Assembly (NCBI RefSeq): GCF_905220415.1
Contig: NC_059562.1
Span: 2,619,501-2,683,500 of the forward strand
DNA from: Colias croceus
Taxonomy: Eukaryota; Arthropoda; Insecta; Lepidoptera; Pieridae
Length of the DNA: 64,000 bases
Direction of reading: 5' to 3'
Each line of letters starts with the position of its first letter. Within the stretch, counting starts at the first letter, position 1. This document shows positions 21,651 to 33,987 of the stretch, in pieces. The position numbers and the translations under genes are program-made. The notes below the pieces were generated by a model. That model had not been told where the DNA came from. It made no database searches and saw only the letters and a list, made by a program, of their open reading frames with translations.

Positions 21651-22322
21651 TACTATATTTCCATTTCTTTACTCATTCTACAAGTTGAAAACGACAAAAA
21701 TTACCCAGCATCTAGGTAGGTATTTAAAACTTTTTCCGTACATTTTTGTGACAAAGATTCTGCACGAACAATTTTAATATTTGCTCTACTTTTTCCGTGT
21801 ACAAAACTTTTCGAACAAAAAATTAATACGTTCAAAATGAAATTTTGAAAAATACTTCAACGTATTTTATGACAACGTTGCCACAAAGAGTATTGTTTTT
21901 TTACAGTTTTTAATCGCTTTCTTAAAAATGACTCTTAGAGCACAATGCAAAGAGTTACAGCGAAGTCAGACAAAGATCGTTTTTGTACTTCTAACCTTGC
22001 AGCGATTTCCTGGCAAAGTATAAAAAATCGATAAGCAATGAATGAAAGCTTCTTACAATGGCAAAGAATAAAAATTGATAAGCCCCACTTCTTACAAGCA
22101 TCATTTATACCACAAACGGCTGTCATTTCTCAGAAACAATTTAATATTTATAGGTTTTATTAGTTTCGACCACAACACACAATACATCGTTAAATTAAAA
22201 AACATTTTCACCTTAACTATAAATTGCGGTTTAAACATAAATATATTTATTGGAGCTTTTATTAAACCCAAAAAGAAAAAAATATCGAACCATTTTCATA
22301 CGTAAAAAAAAATGTAACTTAC
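21651..22322. other. AT-rich; possible start of a minus-strand intron
   Basis: No repeat or domain recognised. If the exon candidate at 22323 is real, this is the first part of its intron. Confidence 0.35.
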
Positions 22323-22560
22323 TTTTCGCGCCTTCCGCTCCGCTGTCAGGAAATTAAAAAAGAAACTGCACTAGAACTGAAAGCACTTCGTAATACGCGT
22401 TTCCGAACGAATGGCGACTGAAAGGACGCGAGCGTTCCACGTCCCGCATGCAAGCTACTGATCTAATTCCGAACGAACCGCTTCGAGTGACGTAACGCCA
22501 GGCCGGCCATATTGCGCCCCGCGCCCCGCAGCCGCGCCTAGCTTCCGCCGCTGGAAAAAT
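22323..22560 (-). promoter_or_regulatory. Candidate CpG-rich promoter and first exon (minus strand)
   Basis: This is the most CpG-dense block of the window (CGCCCCGCGCCCCGCAGCCG near 22515; ACGCGTTTCCGAACGAATGG near 22395), surrounded by AT-rich DNA. On the minus strand it holds a CRE/ATF site (TTACGTCA, 22488-22495), two initiator matches TCAGTC and TCAGTT (A at 22419 and 22378), and then GGCGCGAAAA|GTAAGTTAC, a consensus splice donor whose GT is at 22322-22321. That would give a 56- or 97-base untranslated first exon. There is no TATA box. No downstream exon was recognised, so the gene, if any, is unknown. The call rests on composition and motifs only. Confidence 0.4.
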
Positions 22561-23670
22561 GCACTATTTAATCAATTTCAGACGTTGAGTGGCACGGAAT
22601 GTCGAAGCTTTATGGCTGGGATCTGTCGCTTTTCCACGAACTGACGAACGGAATCACTCTTCACATTATGCGGGCTTAATGTCCCGATTTTGATAGGTTT
22701 ATCGCGCCTTCGGAGTGGTTTTGCAATGTTCGGTTGGAGCTCTTTTAATCTCTGTTTCTCGGTACATAACCGTTCTAATTTTTAAAGTTATTAATACCGA
22801 TTTCCAATAGATAGGAACATCGTTTGGCTTCTAAGTGTTGTTGAAAACAAAATTTTTCTACTGAAAGTGTAATGAAATCTACAGAACCAAAATCTTACAG
22901 CCTTATAAAGATGACATCCCGTTGACTTTTTGATTCTTGGTGTAATTTACGGGTATATATTACAGACCAGAAAGCAAATATTTGATAAGGTCGATAGGGT
23001 CTTACTTAATACGATAGAGGCTCTAACCGTCAAGTGATAATATCATGCGCTGAATTTTTGCGTAATAATTTATCTACCCTCAGCTGACCATAAAATAACT
23101 ATAACATTATGAATTTGAACAATTTCTTCCTCTATTAATATTTTTATTATTTTTATACAAAAAATGATGGTATCGTGACAATAATTGTAAATACATATAG
23201 TATATTAATTTCGCATACACAGCCAAGGAATAAAGTTTTGCTGAAATTTTAATATCACTTTCCTTGTTTAAACATGTATAATTGCAGGAGTTTCGTTTCA
23301 TGCTTTAAATATTTTCTTTATTTTATTTGCTGCACAATTTTTTTTTATAAGAAGGGCTGATGTGTGTGACCCTCGGCGCAGATTTCAAACACACACACTC
23401 ACTATGTATTTGCAAGCAATGTATCTATTTACCTAATGTTGTGATGAGACAAATAAATAAATAAACTACCTATACTATACACAAAGATAAGGTTGGATAA
23501 TCTTTTAAAAGTCTGGATACAAAGTTCGTTTGATCTATTTCGAGAAAATATTATTTCTTTGTTTTAACTACAGTAACTTGCACTACTCTACATTCAAGAT
23601 GATTAAATTAGATGTAAAAGTACTTTATTTTGTGCAACTAATATTATTTTACAAGTTACATTTTTCTTCT
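22561..23670. other. No gene recognised
   Basis: Moderate GC to about 22740 (upstream of the promoter candidate), then AT-rich. Short AC-rich run ACACACACTC near 23391. Confidence 0.45.
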
Positions 23671-23844
23671 ACAATAGCTGAAGAGTTTGTTTGTTTGAAC
23701 GCGCCAATCTCAAGAACTACTGGTCCGATTAGAAAAATTATTTCGGTGTAGGATTGCCCATTTATCGAGGAAGGCTATATTATATATCATCAGAAAGATC
23801 AACAGAAGTGGAGCAACGCGGCTGAAACCGCGGAGCTTAGCTAG
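23671..23844 (+). repeat. CTAG-type element, family A
   Basis: Core GCTGAAGAGTTTGTTTGTTT, GAACTACTGGTCCGATTAGA and end GGAGCTTAGCTAG|T. The 5' ATACTAATATTATAAA part is lost. Confidence 0.75.
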
Positions 23845-24527
23845 TCTTAAATATATGTATAATATTATGTGAATCTCGGCCTCTGAAAAGCCAAAGTCAC
23901 GGAAAGCCAAACAAATATATCCGACAATCCAAAAAGATGCAGTTCATCCCAAATGCTACGCAGCTACATAAAGGGAATTTAATAACATCGAAATCAAAGA
24001 AAGTCTCAATAATAAAATATAAATTATCAAACTCACAATGATCTAAATGATACGCTAACTGTTATAAATGATGGAATTCCCACGATCTAAGTTCTCAGTA
24101 TTCATTCAATCTTCATCAGGTACTTATAGACCAATTTCCTTTATTATATTGTGTTTATTTTATTATACAGAGTTGTTGAAGCTGTTGATATATATTCTAA
24201 GAATTGTCGCCTAATATTTATGAATTGTTCAGTGTTTTATATGGGTACCTACCTACATTATTAGTGATTCTTAATTTATCCATTATTTATTATTCAGATA
24301 AAGCTGTTGAAATATTCCAGGAATTCACTCTGTCTAGAGTCTAGAGACAATATTTATTAATTGTTCTGGATTTCATTAAGCTTTTGTGTTTTAATATGGG
24401 TATTAATTATTACGCTTAATTTACATGTTTTAGCTTCACAGATATCTTTGGCATTATTCACAGAAGTAACATTCCATTATTTAAAAAAAAAAAGAAAAAT
24501 GTTGTGTGGTTTTAGGAAACTACGGTA
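23845..24527. other. No recognisable gene or repeat
   Basis: AT-rich, no coding signal. Confidence 0.5.
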
Positions 24528-24674
24528 AAAGTGAAACTTTTTTTCACACTATAGACATTTAACTAAAAGTTATCGTATTTGTACGATAATTATCGTGCGT
24601 ATCGTGCGTCAAGCGATATGCGCTACACAGACCAAAAAGTTTGAGACGATGCGATGTAATAAAAGTTTCACTTT
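24528..24674. mobile_element. MITE with AAAGTGAAACTTT termini, subfamily 3
   Basis: AAAGTGAAACTTTT at the left and AAAAGTTTCACTTT at the right, 147 bp. The interior has the palindromic ACGATAATTATCGT and differs from the other two subfamilies. Confidence 0.65.
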
Positions 24675-26490
24675 AAAAAACTGAAATCGAATCGACTAAT
24701 ATCTGTTAAAATTAGGTATACTCTGTACCTAGTATCGATCGTTAGGGTCAATAATAAATATAAAAACCTCCCCTAAAAGATGTATGCAAGGTACAAAGAA
24801 AAACATTTGATAAATAATAAACATTAATATTAATAAAACGTAGTTCTGCTTTTCAATATTTAAAATAAATATCGAGTCAAAAATAACTACAAGATTAACA
24901 TAAGCCACAACTGACAACATAAAAATCAGTTGCACTAATCCCTCCGTAGAGTACAATCACTTAGAAAATTGCTTTACAATTATAGGTAGAAACATGTAGA
25001 AACGTACGGTATGGAAAATAACGTCAGAGCAATCAGCCAGTGATTACTCTCCGCCTACTGGCGTCTTATTGTATTGATTGAGTTGCATATACTATGGTGC
25101 AATATGTCTTTGTGAGTGTTTTGAGAGTATTAGTATTGCTTTTGTAACTTAAAAGTTATTTTAGCGATGTTAACTTTTGTTATGGGGAAAATGGATTTTT
25201 GAACCAAAAAAATAAATATAAAATTTCTTTTATTGGTTAATGGTTTCTAATGTAGGTACTTTATTATCTATGCAGTCGTGATTTCCCTATTTTTTATGTT
25301 TTCCAAATTATTGCACTTGTATTTATTTTCCAATTAATTTTATATTATGTTGGGAGATTCCATATAATAAGTATACCGTACCAAATTACAATCACACTTT
25401 ATCAATAATTTACTAGATGGGTCTGTAAAACATGACTCATTTGAATAATTAACGTCAAACGCGGACGCCATGATGCAAGATGGCGCTCGGATAAGGCGGG
25501 AAATGCGTAAATTGAAAACACGTGATGTAGCTAATGGTACATTACTTTCCCTTAGTTTGATTATTCGTGGAAATTGAAAAATGAAGAAATAAGACGTATT
25601 GATTGGTTACAGAAATATTAGTATTGTATTGAAAGAATTAAAAATTACCGCGGAAAATGTGCCTACGCTATTAACAATACTTTTATTGTTTTGACATCAC
25701 TAAATGATATTTAAACAAAAACAACAACATAAATACTTATATTAAAAATTTATTGTAACAACCTTTAAAACAGCGTTAGCAATTCCGAAACATATCAAAC
25801 TAAAAAAGTTTAAATAACTTACTAAAATAGAGCACAAAATATTCTCGATAATGTATTTAGAATACCAGGAACTTTAGCCACATAGCATGCGCTTACAAAA
25901 ATACCCTACACGCCACCAGGGGATACGAAATCCACTTTTAATTTCATCTCTAAAAGGCTTTTCATCGTTTAAGCACAGTAATATCGTTAAACCTTTCCAA
26001 GGAGCCTTTATAAAATCGGACGTTAAAAGTAAATTGGGCAGCCAAGAATTTCGAGGAAACGAGGGAATTTTCATAGAGTTGTTTAAGTCTTAATGGATAA
26101 AATACGGAGCCGAGTTGCGAAAATATTCCATATAGACGTTTTCGGCGATTCAATATGAGCTTAAGATTTCAGATTTAGGTATTAAATTGAATGAGTCCGA
26201 AATATTTGCAGTTATAGGACAATACCTCGATTTTTAGAATTGTTAATATTAAATGCCAGGAATCCATCTTCATGTTTTTTGCGATTTGAAAAAAGCTGCT
26301 AATGCATATAGATTTTAGACCCACTGCCAATCTTATGACTATAGATGGTATTAAGAAGCATTGTTACAGACCGACTTTTATATATTTTTGATTACCTCCA
26401 AATTCCGGAACCGTAAAATCGAAAATATCCTGTAGTATTCAATCTAAAATTTCCAGTGTGATGTTTTAAACACAACTTTACTAAAATAAT
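24675..26490. other. No gene recognised
   Basis: AT-rich. The part 25860-26160 is open in three overlapping frames of 63-68 codons on both strands, with no motif. An inverted CGCCAT/ATGGCG pair lies at 25466-25485. Confidence 0.45.
25466..25485. promoter_or_regulatory. Inverted YY1/Pho-like motif pair
   Basis: CGCCAT and ATGGCG face each other eight bases apart, and the right half reads GCAAGATGGCG, close to the YY1/Pho consensus. GCCAT cores are short and occur by chance, so this is weak. Confidence 0.25.
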
Positions 26491-27001
26491 GCTGTTCTTC
26501 CAATTTGCCCATATCCATTGCCCTAAACCTAATCCTAACCTTTACACTTTGCAGTATAAAACGATCCACATTGAGCAGTGGCTATAGAAGATAGTTGAAC
26601 AGGTACTATTAATAAAATATTGCAGTTCTTCCAATGTGTCTCTATAGTTATCCCATGAACCTAATCCTAACCTTTACACTTTACAGTATAAAACGATCCA
26701 CATTGAGCAGTGGCTATAGAAGATAGTTGAACAGGTACTTTTTTTTCAACCATTTATTGATAGAAACAAATAAACATACATTAAGCATACATAAGAAACA
26801 ACACATAAAACGACACGATTTGATCGTGTTGCACATGCATTCTAGACGTCTAACAACTAATAAGATAGATTTATATACATATAATTATTATAATTTTAAT
26901 ACAATAATGCAGTTCTTCCAATGTATCTCTATAACCCCTGAACCTAATCCTAACCTTTACACTTTACAGTATAAAACGATCCACATTGAGCAGTGGCTAC
27001 G
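26491..27001. repeat. 131-bp tandem repeat, third unit displaced by an insertion
   Basis: Units start GCTGTTCTTCCAAT (26491), GCAGTTCTTCCAAT (26622) and GCAGTTCTTCCAAT (26909). All contain CCTAATCCTAACCTTTACAC and AAAACGATCCACATTGAGCA. Units 1 and 2 are adjacent with a 131-base period. Unit 3 follows an insert of about 156 bases (about 26738-26895) that begins with a T run, as a retroposon on the minus strand would, and unit 3 is truncated after GAGCAGTGGCTAC. Confidence 0.85.
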
Positions 27002-27922
27002 GAACATTGCATCCTCATTATGTTCGCTCGTTATTGTCTTCCGCTCCACATACAATCCGTTCCTAGAGTGACCTTGCTGTTTTGATGAAACGTGTGAAAT
27101 TGAATGATAACATTAAACTGGTGATTGTATACTAGTTTAAGAGAATTGCGGATACAAATTTTGAGAATATAGAGAAAACCTTAAAACTTTAGGGTACAAA
27201 TCCAGATTGCAAGACTTTCCTAGATTAAAAAGTTACGGTTAATATATAAAATTAACGCATCAAAAGTGTTTTGAATGATTTTAAATTTAATAGACTACTG
27301 GTAAAAGTATATAAGATGATGACAATAAGAATGCATTTATAATAATTGCAGATTCTAATTTTTTTTTTCATTTTCAGGTTGACTTAATGCGTGTACCTAC
27401 GACTATTTGAAGGGTAGAAGTGAAGGTTATAACTAATGTTTGCAGTTACAAATACCACGTGTAAACAAATAATGAGACACTGGTAAGTTCAGAAACTTAA
27501 ATCTTTAATGCAATTAACCTATTAAAAGTGGCACAATAACCTTATACGAATTATAAAAGACAGTATAAGCTTCCCCACTTAGATTGATCAGCAATACAAT
27601 TTATAAGCACCATTAAAAAGCCTTTATTGCATCACTAATCAACCATTTTATAGACACTAAACAATACTTACATTTACTGTGTACTTCACAGTTTAAATCA
27701 GTTTCTAAGAATGTTAAAAAAAACTTTTAACTACCCCAGAGCGACGGCCTCGTAAATTCCGTTGGATTGCTACCAAGTCGCTACTGTTGCTATTATAGGA
27801 TTAGAATTTATGCCCTGACTATATAATGACATGGAAAACTTTATTATGAAAACTGTTATCCTATAAAGTTGACCCATGGGACGTATAATGCTAATGCGAA
27901 AGGATAGTGGTTTTACGATGTA
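27002..27922. other. No recognisable gene
   Basis: AT-rich, except 27735-27790 (CCAGAGCGACGGCCTCG), whose origin I do not recognise. Confidence 0.45.
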
Positions 27923-29421
27923 GGGGAGACCGGGTACAAAAGTAACACTTTGTACTTTTGCCTTGATTTCTCACTGAGTGTTACTGTTATCATTAAATTA
28001 ATATAACCATATATAAATTTAGTTTATATTCTTTACACTAGCGACTCAATTTATTACATTATGTAGTGATTTATATTAATAAACGAACTTTAAAAAAAAA
28101 TTGTCAGTTGTTACTTTCGACCCCGTTAGCAGGTCGAAAGTAACACGTCGTGGGTCGAAAGTAACAAGATAAATAGGTTGGTAATTAATACAATAATATG
28201 ATGGTAAATCAATAAATTATTTTTTTAAAGACTTTGCATTAATAACACATATCAACATTTGTATTTTAAAATTAATACTTATTAATATAGTACAAAACAA
28301 ATCGATAAATTATTTGTTTAAGTAATGAGATTAATTAAGGGAATCATTCTTTTATAATTAAAAATTCTACATCCTGCATCCATCCACTAGCATTCCCAGC
28401 TCCAGCACAACCAACAGGACCCTCGGCAATACGAAAAAAGCGGGATGTGTTCTCCTATAGCATTAATGGCAGTTACTAATTTTAGTAACAGCAACAGTTA
28501 CTAATTTTCCAGGCTCCGATAAGGTTATAGCACCTACTTGTTTAATCCCTTTTTAATCTAAAATTTTGTTAGGTTTATGGATAGTGGTCACCCCTGTCTC
28601 GTCCATATTCCAAATATCTTTTTGCTCAAATTGGTACCTTTCCCAATACCTCAGCAAGGTTATCAAAAAAATTATGAATCACATTATGCTCGTTGATGGA
28701 GATAACCGAAAATAAACTGCAGAGCACTCGATTAAATAGTCACGTAGATTACTTTACTTGTTATAAGTAAATCTCGATCAACGCAAGGTAGCTGCACTAG
28801 TATTACCGGCTTTTATAAATCTATATAGTGTTACATGGCAAATATTATATTTTTTGCAAGGCCTCTAATTGTTGCACTATCTTTCAAAATGCTCTTCAGT
28901 CGTGTCAGTCCGTTTAACTCGATCAGTAGTTCTAATGCGCTGTCGCGGCACTCTGTTGAAGTAAAGATGTACATAAAAATATACATATTAATCATAATGG
29001 GACAAAAATAACATGTTACTTTTGTACCCATAGGGCTATGTTACTTTTGTACCCGGCTATATTTTTGCCAAGATGTGCAACAAAACTTTAAAACGGAACG
29101 TGCTACATAAAAATGATTATGAGCAATATACAATTACTCTAATCAAGAATGGATATGCAAACATTCAGATTTCTATCATTATTTTAAGAGTACGTAAACG
29201 TTTAATAAAAAAATGTCGAAAATCGTACTTTTGATTCGTGAAAACACGTTGCTTCCTGTCACACAGCCTAACAGCGCGTGGCGCACGCGGCGAATGAATA
29301 CAATTAAGGGGGGCGTTCTCGGCTATCACCTGACAGAGGCTAAGCGATGTTCGCCCATTGGATAAATCTAGAGAGCATTTGTTACTTCCGACCCACCGTT
29401 ACTTTTGTACCCGGTCTCCCC
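27923..29421 (-). mobile_element. pogo/Tigger-like DNA transposon, decayed
   Basis: Inverted ends GGGGAGACCGGGTACAAAAG followed by TAAC (27923) and the complement ending GGTCTCCCC (29421), each directly flanked by TA (27921-27922, 29422-29423). GTAC(A)AAAGTAAC-type subterminal repeats recur near 28107-28170 and 29010-29060. The minus strand carries a broken transposase (separate entry). At 1499 bp it is close to a compact complete element with losses. Its ends are unrelated to those of the element at 10932. Confidence 0.88.
28345..28960 (-). pseudogene. pogo/Tigger-type transposase remnant
   Basis: The reading frame is broken by several frameshifts and stops, but blocks of a DDE transposase that cuts and inserts the element are clear. 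In order on the minus strand: KDSATIRGLAK (DNA-binding helix region, about 28850-28890), DYLIECSAVYFRLSP (about 28680-28740), DIWNMDETGVTTIHKP with the first catalytic aspartate (about 28575-28630), and GAGNASGWMQDVEFL (about 28360-28410). The second half of the catalytic domain and the N terminus before the helix are missing or unrecognisable. No function is expected. The family is placed by the IWNMDETG and NASGWM motifs. Confidence 0.85.
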
Positions 29422-29490
29422 TACATACGGTTTTCTGGTAGCATAAAAGACTTCAAAAAATGGAGGAGGTTCCCAAATCAACGGAAGCTT

Positions 29491-29620
29491 TTGAAGTGAA
29501 ACTTCTTTAGGCACGTTGAGAGTAAAATTTCAAGGTCACGTTATGGAAATACCGTGACGTCATGGAGTAATGCGGCGATTTTGGTATCTTTAAATCTTGC
29601 CAAAGAAGTTTCTCTTCACG
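29491..29620. mobile_element. MITE with GAAGTGAAACTTC termini, subfamily 2 (copy 1)
   Basis: Left GAAGTGAAACTTCTTTAG, right CCAAAGAAGTTTCTCTTCAC; the interior has GAGAGTAAAATTT and ATACCGTGACGTCAT. It is an inverted relative of 37353-37458. Confidence 0.75.
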
Positions 29621-30192
29621 CCTGACCAATGTCGAAAAGAGTTTCGATTGAAAGAGTATAATCTCCTAGTTGGTCCCATGAACATCAGGTCAGGATCTGA
29701 ATCCTGGAAAAATCAAATGAATCTCTATTCATTTGAAAGTTTGGTCTAGTTCTGATAACTTGAAGGCGGTTTTTAGTTTTTTGTTAAAAAATAATTATCC
29801 GTTAGCACAAAACTTCGTTAAAAGAGATCGGTCTTGTTTGTTGTTTAAAAATAACACATTTTTTATATAACTCTGGGTCAGATTTAGAAACGGGTCGGAC
29901 GAATTTGGGAAAGCTGATGTATGAATAATGTAGGAATTAATTTTCGCTACCCTCTGATTCCATTTTTAGCTCTACAAAACGTAGTGATTTTTAAAATACT
30001 TATCGCCAAGGTTAATTTCTGATTATGTTTTTTCTTACATTGTCTTGTTATTATACATCTATTTTATTATGGAGTAAAAAGAACAATAACAATTATATTT
30101 CATACCCAGCTTATTAGGCACTAAGCTATTTAGTGTGTACCCTACACAGATTTTGCTAAAGGATGTGATCTTATCTAATTATCTTCTTCATG
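29621..30192. other. No recognisable gene or repeat
   Basis: AT-rich, no coding signal. Confidence 0.5.
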
Positions 30193-30383
30193 ACTACATA
30201 GTATCAAAGTCGCTTTCTCTGTCCCAATGTCCCTATGTCCCTTTGTATGCTTAAATCTTTAAAACTACGCAACGGATTTAGATGCGGTTTTTTTTAATAG
30301 ATAGAGTGTTTCAAGAGGAAGGTTTTAGTAAATAATTTATTAGGTTTTAGACAAAGCGGGCGAAGCCGCGGGCGGTAAGCTAG
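30193..30383 (+). repeat. CTAG-type element, family C
   Basis: GTCGCTTTCTCTGTCCCAAT, AAACTACGCAACGGATTTAG, TTTAGACAAAGCGGGCGAAG, ending GCGGGCGGTAAGCTAG|T. Same subfamily as 21443-21650. Confidence 0.8.
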
Positions 30384-31654
30384 TAAATAATAAATTGTTC
30401 TAGATATAAGCTCGTGAATAAGTAAGTGAGGGATTTAAATATATAATTAAAACAAATTAAAAGTAACTATCTACAAAATTCAATCATGGAGGAAAACTTT
30501 TTAAATTGGCAGTCCATTAAAGTCTAATGTTTAATGTTATTACATCTCACAATGCAATAGTCAAACTTTTAAACTAAATAATGTTTTTAAAATAAAAATA
30601 AAGTTACATAAAACGCCATAACTCATAAAAAACAGATGTGACTCAAATCGTTTTTATTAAGTGCCGCTGAGAGTAATATTTCATAAATGATTTAGTGTGT
30701 GTAGTAACAACGAATTTCCCAACGAAGTGGTTTCAATTTCATATATTATTCCTGCTTCTGCATCTATTTAAATGAAGAAAGATGGTAATACCATTTCTAA
30801 ATTGTCAATTGTCAACTCAAGAGAAGTTAAATGGATTTTAATCAATTCTGGATTAGGTTGCTTAAGGATGCCTGGATAATTGTAAAAAAAATTAAAACAT
30901 AAACAGTTGTGGAAGTTAGCTGGTATTAATATATAAACTTTGTAAGTCGTTGTAACTAGAACTTCACAGACGACAATATACAGTTATTTTACTATAAACG
31001 AAAATCGAAAGATATATCAAATTAACAGAATATTTCATAAATTTTCAAATCATTTTCCTATAAATAATAATTCATTCATTCCTAAAATGCCCATTATAAG
31101 ATTTAGAATTATAATTCATTTCTTATTCTACTACCAAAGAGGACAAATGTGGCTGAATTTTCTTTTTCATACAGGGAAATGAAAAGTGGAGTATATCACT
31201 TGGCCGCAAAATTATTTTTCCACAGGCGCCGTATATTGAAAGGATTCTAAATAGCGGCGTCTGCGTAAAAATATTATTTTTCTCGCTTGCTATATTACCT
31301 TCCATTTTATTGAGATGTTTAACTAGAGAACCGTAGTCGGTTTTATTTTTTATAGTATTTGTGTAAAGGTTTTTCTATATAACTATGTATATGGTAGAAT
31401 GTATAGAAATATTCCACATAGTTTTCAGTTTAATTTTATCAAAATTGGTTCAGTAGCTATAGATACCTTACTTATATTGTCGTTTCTTTCTATGAACCCA
31501 TAAATACAATTAAAATATCATTCAAGACTTATTTAAATTAATGTTAATAGGCTCTCATATCAACATAGGCACTTATTAAACATAATCATCACCTCACCTC
31601 ATCGTCAGACGTCATCGCCTCATCCATAAAACTCAAGAGCTAAATACAAAGTAA
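30384..31654. other. No recognisable gene or repeat
   Basis: AT-rich. The stretch 31320-31460 ends in AAAATTGGTTCAGTAGCTAT, a motif shared with several LINE/SINE tails, so a decayed repeat may be present. Confidence 0.4.
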
Positions 31655-31861
31655 TCTATACTAATATTATAAAGCTGAAGAGTTTGTTTGTTTGTTTGTT
31701 TGTTTGTTTGTTTGAACGCACTAATCTCGGGAACTACTGGTCCGATTTGAAAAATTCTTTCGGTATTAGATAGCCCATTTATCAAGGAAGGTTATAGGCT
31801 ATAATTAATCACGCTACGGGCAACAGGAGCCACGGGGGTGAAACCGCGCAGAGCAGTTGTA
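31655..31861 (+). repeat. CTAG-type element, family A, expanded TTTG tract
   Basis: A|TCTATACTAATATTATAAAG, then about seven TTTG units (31683-31713) where most copies have two or three, then ACTACTGGTCCGATTTGAAA. The GC-rich end is decayed (GCGCAGAGCAGTTGT). Confidence 0.8.
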
Positions 31862-33799
31862 AGTATAATAAGTTTGATCTCGCGGCTTCGTACGCATTAA
31901 ATATCTGGATACACAGCTGTTTAATTGGTCAAAGTGCTACCTATAATACTGTATCTACAATCTTGCCAAATTCGATTATCCATCATGGTGTAAAAGACAT
32001 ACCCATCCTCTCAAAATTTAAAGTATAACACGGCATTTAAATAGGCATTAGCAGACCACCCTCAATGAAAAAGGGAACTCAAATTTCACAAAAACATGGG
32101 GATTAAGGTCCTACATCTCATCAACATAAGGTATATAATAAAATACATACAGCATCTCCATTATGAAAAAAGCGACTTATCCTTTATAATTGTGGCCACA
32201 TCAAGATTCCTTGGCTCGCCCCACTTTCTCTGATAACTTTAACCCCATGGGAACTCTACGCCAATGAGAGATATTCTGAAATGCATGCAGTCATTTTCGC
32301 TTAGGAAATTCCTTTGAAAAGAATATTCCTGTGAACTATGTGAAAACTTTAGTTTTTGTACGCTTTTCATGCTATCTACTATCTTGAGTAAATAATATAC
32401 AATATTATAATGAATAATCTGTTTCGATATAAAATATTATTTTTTATAAAATGTATTTAACATAACATTTCACAAAAATTGCGTATTATAGACTGAAATA
32501 AATTATTATTATTAATAACACTTGTCTTCGCTGTAGCTATATAGAACGAATGACATGTTTTAATACTTACAATTTGGACAAAAACTGATTCAAGAAATTA
32601 ATACTTATAAAAAATGTACACTGAGTTACTGACGAGTAATTATTAAAATTATCTAAGTCTAATTCCCTAGACCTCACTCCTCGAATGTCAAACATGTAGG
32701 TAATTAAGTTCAAAACTTTTATAACTGCTCGACAATTTGACCTGTGATATAACCTAAAATATAGCCCATGTCACTCAGGATTAATGCCGCTTTATTCTAA
32801 TAAAATAATTTTAATGATAATTAATAAATTTTAAAATAATGGAAAAACATGTTTAAACTATTGAAATCATTGTATTGTCACCGATCCTTGATAAGTGTAC
32901 AAAGTTAAAATTAAAACTTGTTCGATTAAAATGGATCAAAAACGAGTCTAAAAGAGCCATGTAAACATACAGATGAAACTAATAAAAGCATGATAAAAAG
33001 GTCCCTTTAGGAGTTTTATTTCAGATCCTATAAACTCATAAATTTAGTTTATTTATTTTATTTATGGGACACACAACAATAAAATACACATTACATTATA
33101 TTATACCTATAAGAAGACATTATCTTATTAATTGTATCTAAAACTTGATAACTTTTCCTTAATAACATTAGTATAGAAACACAAATTATCGACCATAATG
33201 AAATAACTAAAGAAACAAACTGTAAGCGATACATAAAGACGTATACACACAATTCAATCAATAAAACGTTGAAAACAGAAGCACTATCGTGAATAATAAA
33301 TTGTAAAATCCAACATGGCTGTCTGACACATGTTATTTCCCTCGTTTTTCTGCTATTATTACGTTCAAAATTATATATTTCATTTTCACATAGCCGTTAA
33401 TTCAAGAAGCTATTTAAAATAATTTTACATTGTTTATTTGAAAAACAATTGTTTTATTTTATAGATAAAATACCTACTAAAACATGAATTAATGTGAAAG
33501 TTGTTTCTGTGTTAAAAATCTTTTTAGAAACAAATGGATATGTAACTGATTCGTAGTGGATAAAAAGCTATCCTATATTTCTTTTATTTCCTAAACTGTC
33601 ACAAATAGCGTTTCTATGTAAAAAGACGTAAAAAGCAACATGGCGGGAAAACGCGGGTAGTTTACACCCGACTGGGGAATACGGGATAGTACTATCAGCT
33701 TCACGCGTGACAGGTGATCCACTTAGTCGGAGCTCGAAAAGAATCAACAAAATAAAATATAAAAGACAAATGTATAAGTACGAAAAGGTAATGTAATTA
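31862..33799. other. No gene recognised; GC-richer patch at 33615-33740
   Basis: AT-rich apart from the patch, which reads CATGGCGGGAAAACGCGGGT and ACCCGACTGGGGAATACGGG. An 85-codon minus-strand frame (33568-33825) covers it but has no motif; I suspect an unidentified interspersed repeat. Confidence 0.4.
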
Positions 33800-33918
33800 T
33801 CTATACATATAATAAATCTGTACAAGGGTCAATTCTGTACATTGAAAATATTGAAAAAATAAATAGCAGGGGGTGTTACTGGATCGATACCAAGCCCAAA
33901 TATGTGATTAAAAAAATT

Positions 33919-33987
<69 letters not shown>

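Noticed and set aside
25874..26153. Three overlapping frames of 63-68 codons on both strands
   Set aside because: Open frames on opposite strands at once point to locally low stop density; no motif or splice support was found.
33568..33825. 85-codon minus-strand frame over a GC-richer patch
   Set aside because: The hydrophobic half is AT-rich low-complexity and the other half looks like part of a dispersed repeat; no domain recognised.
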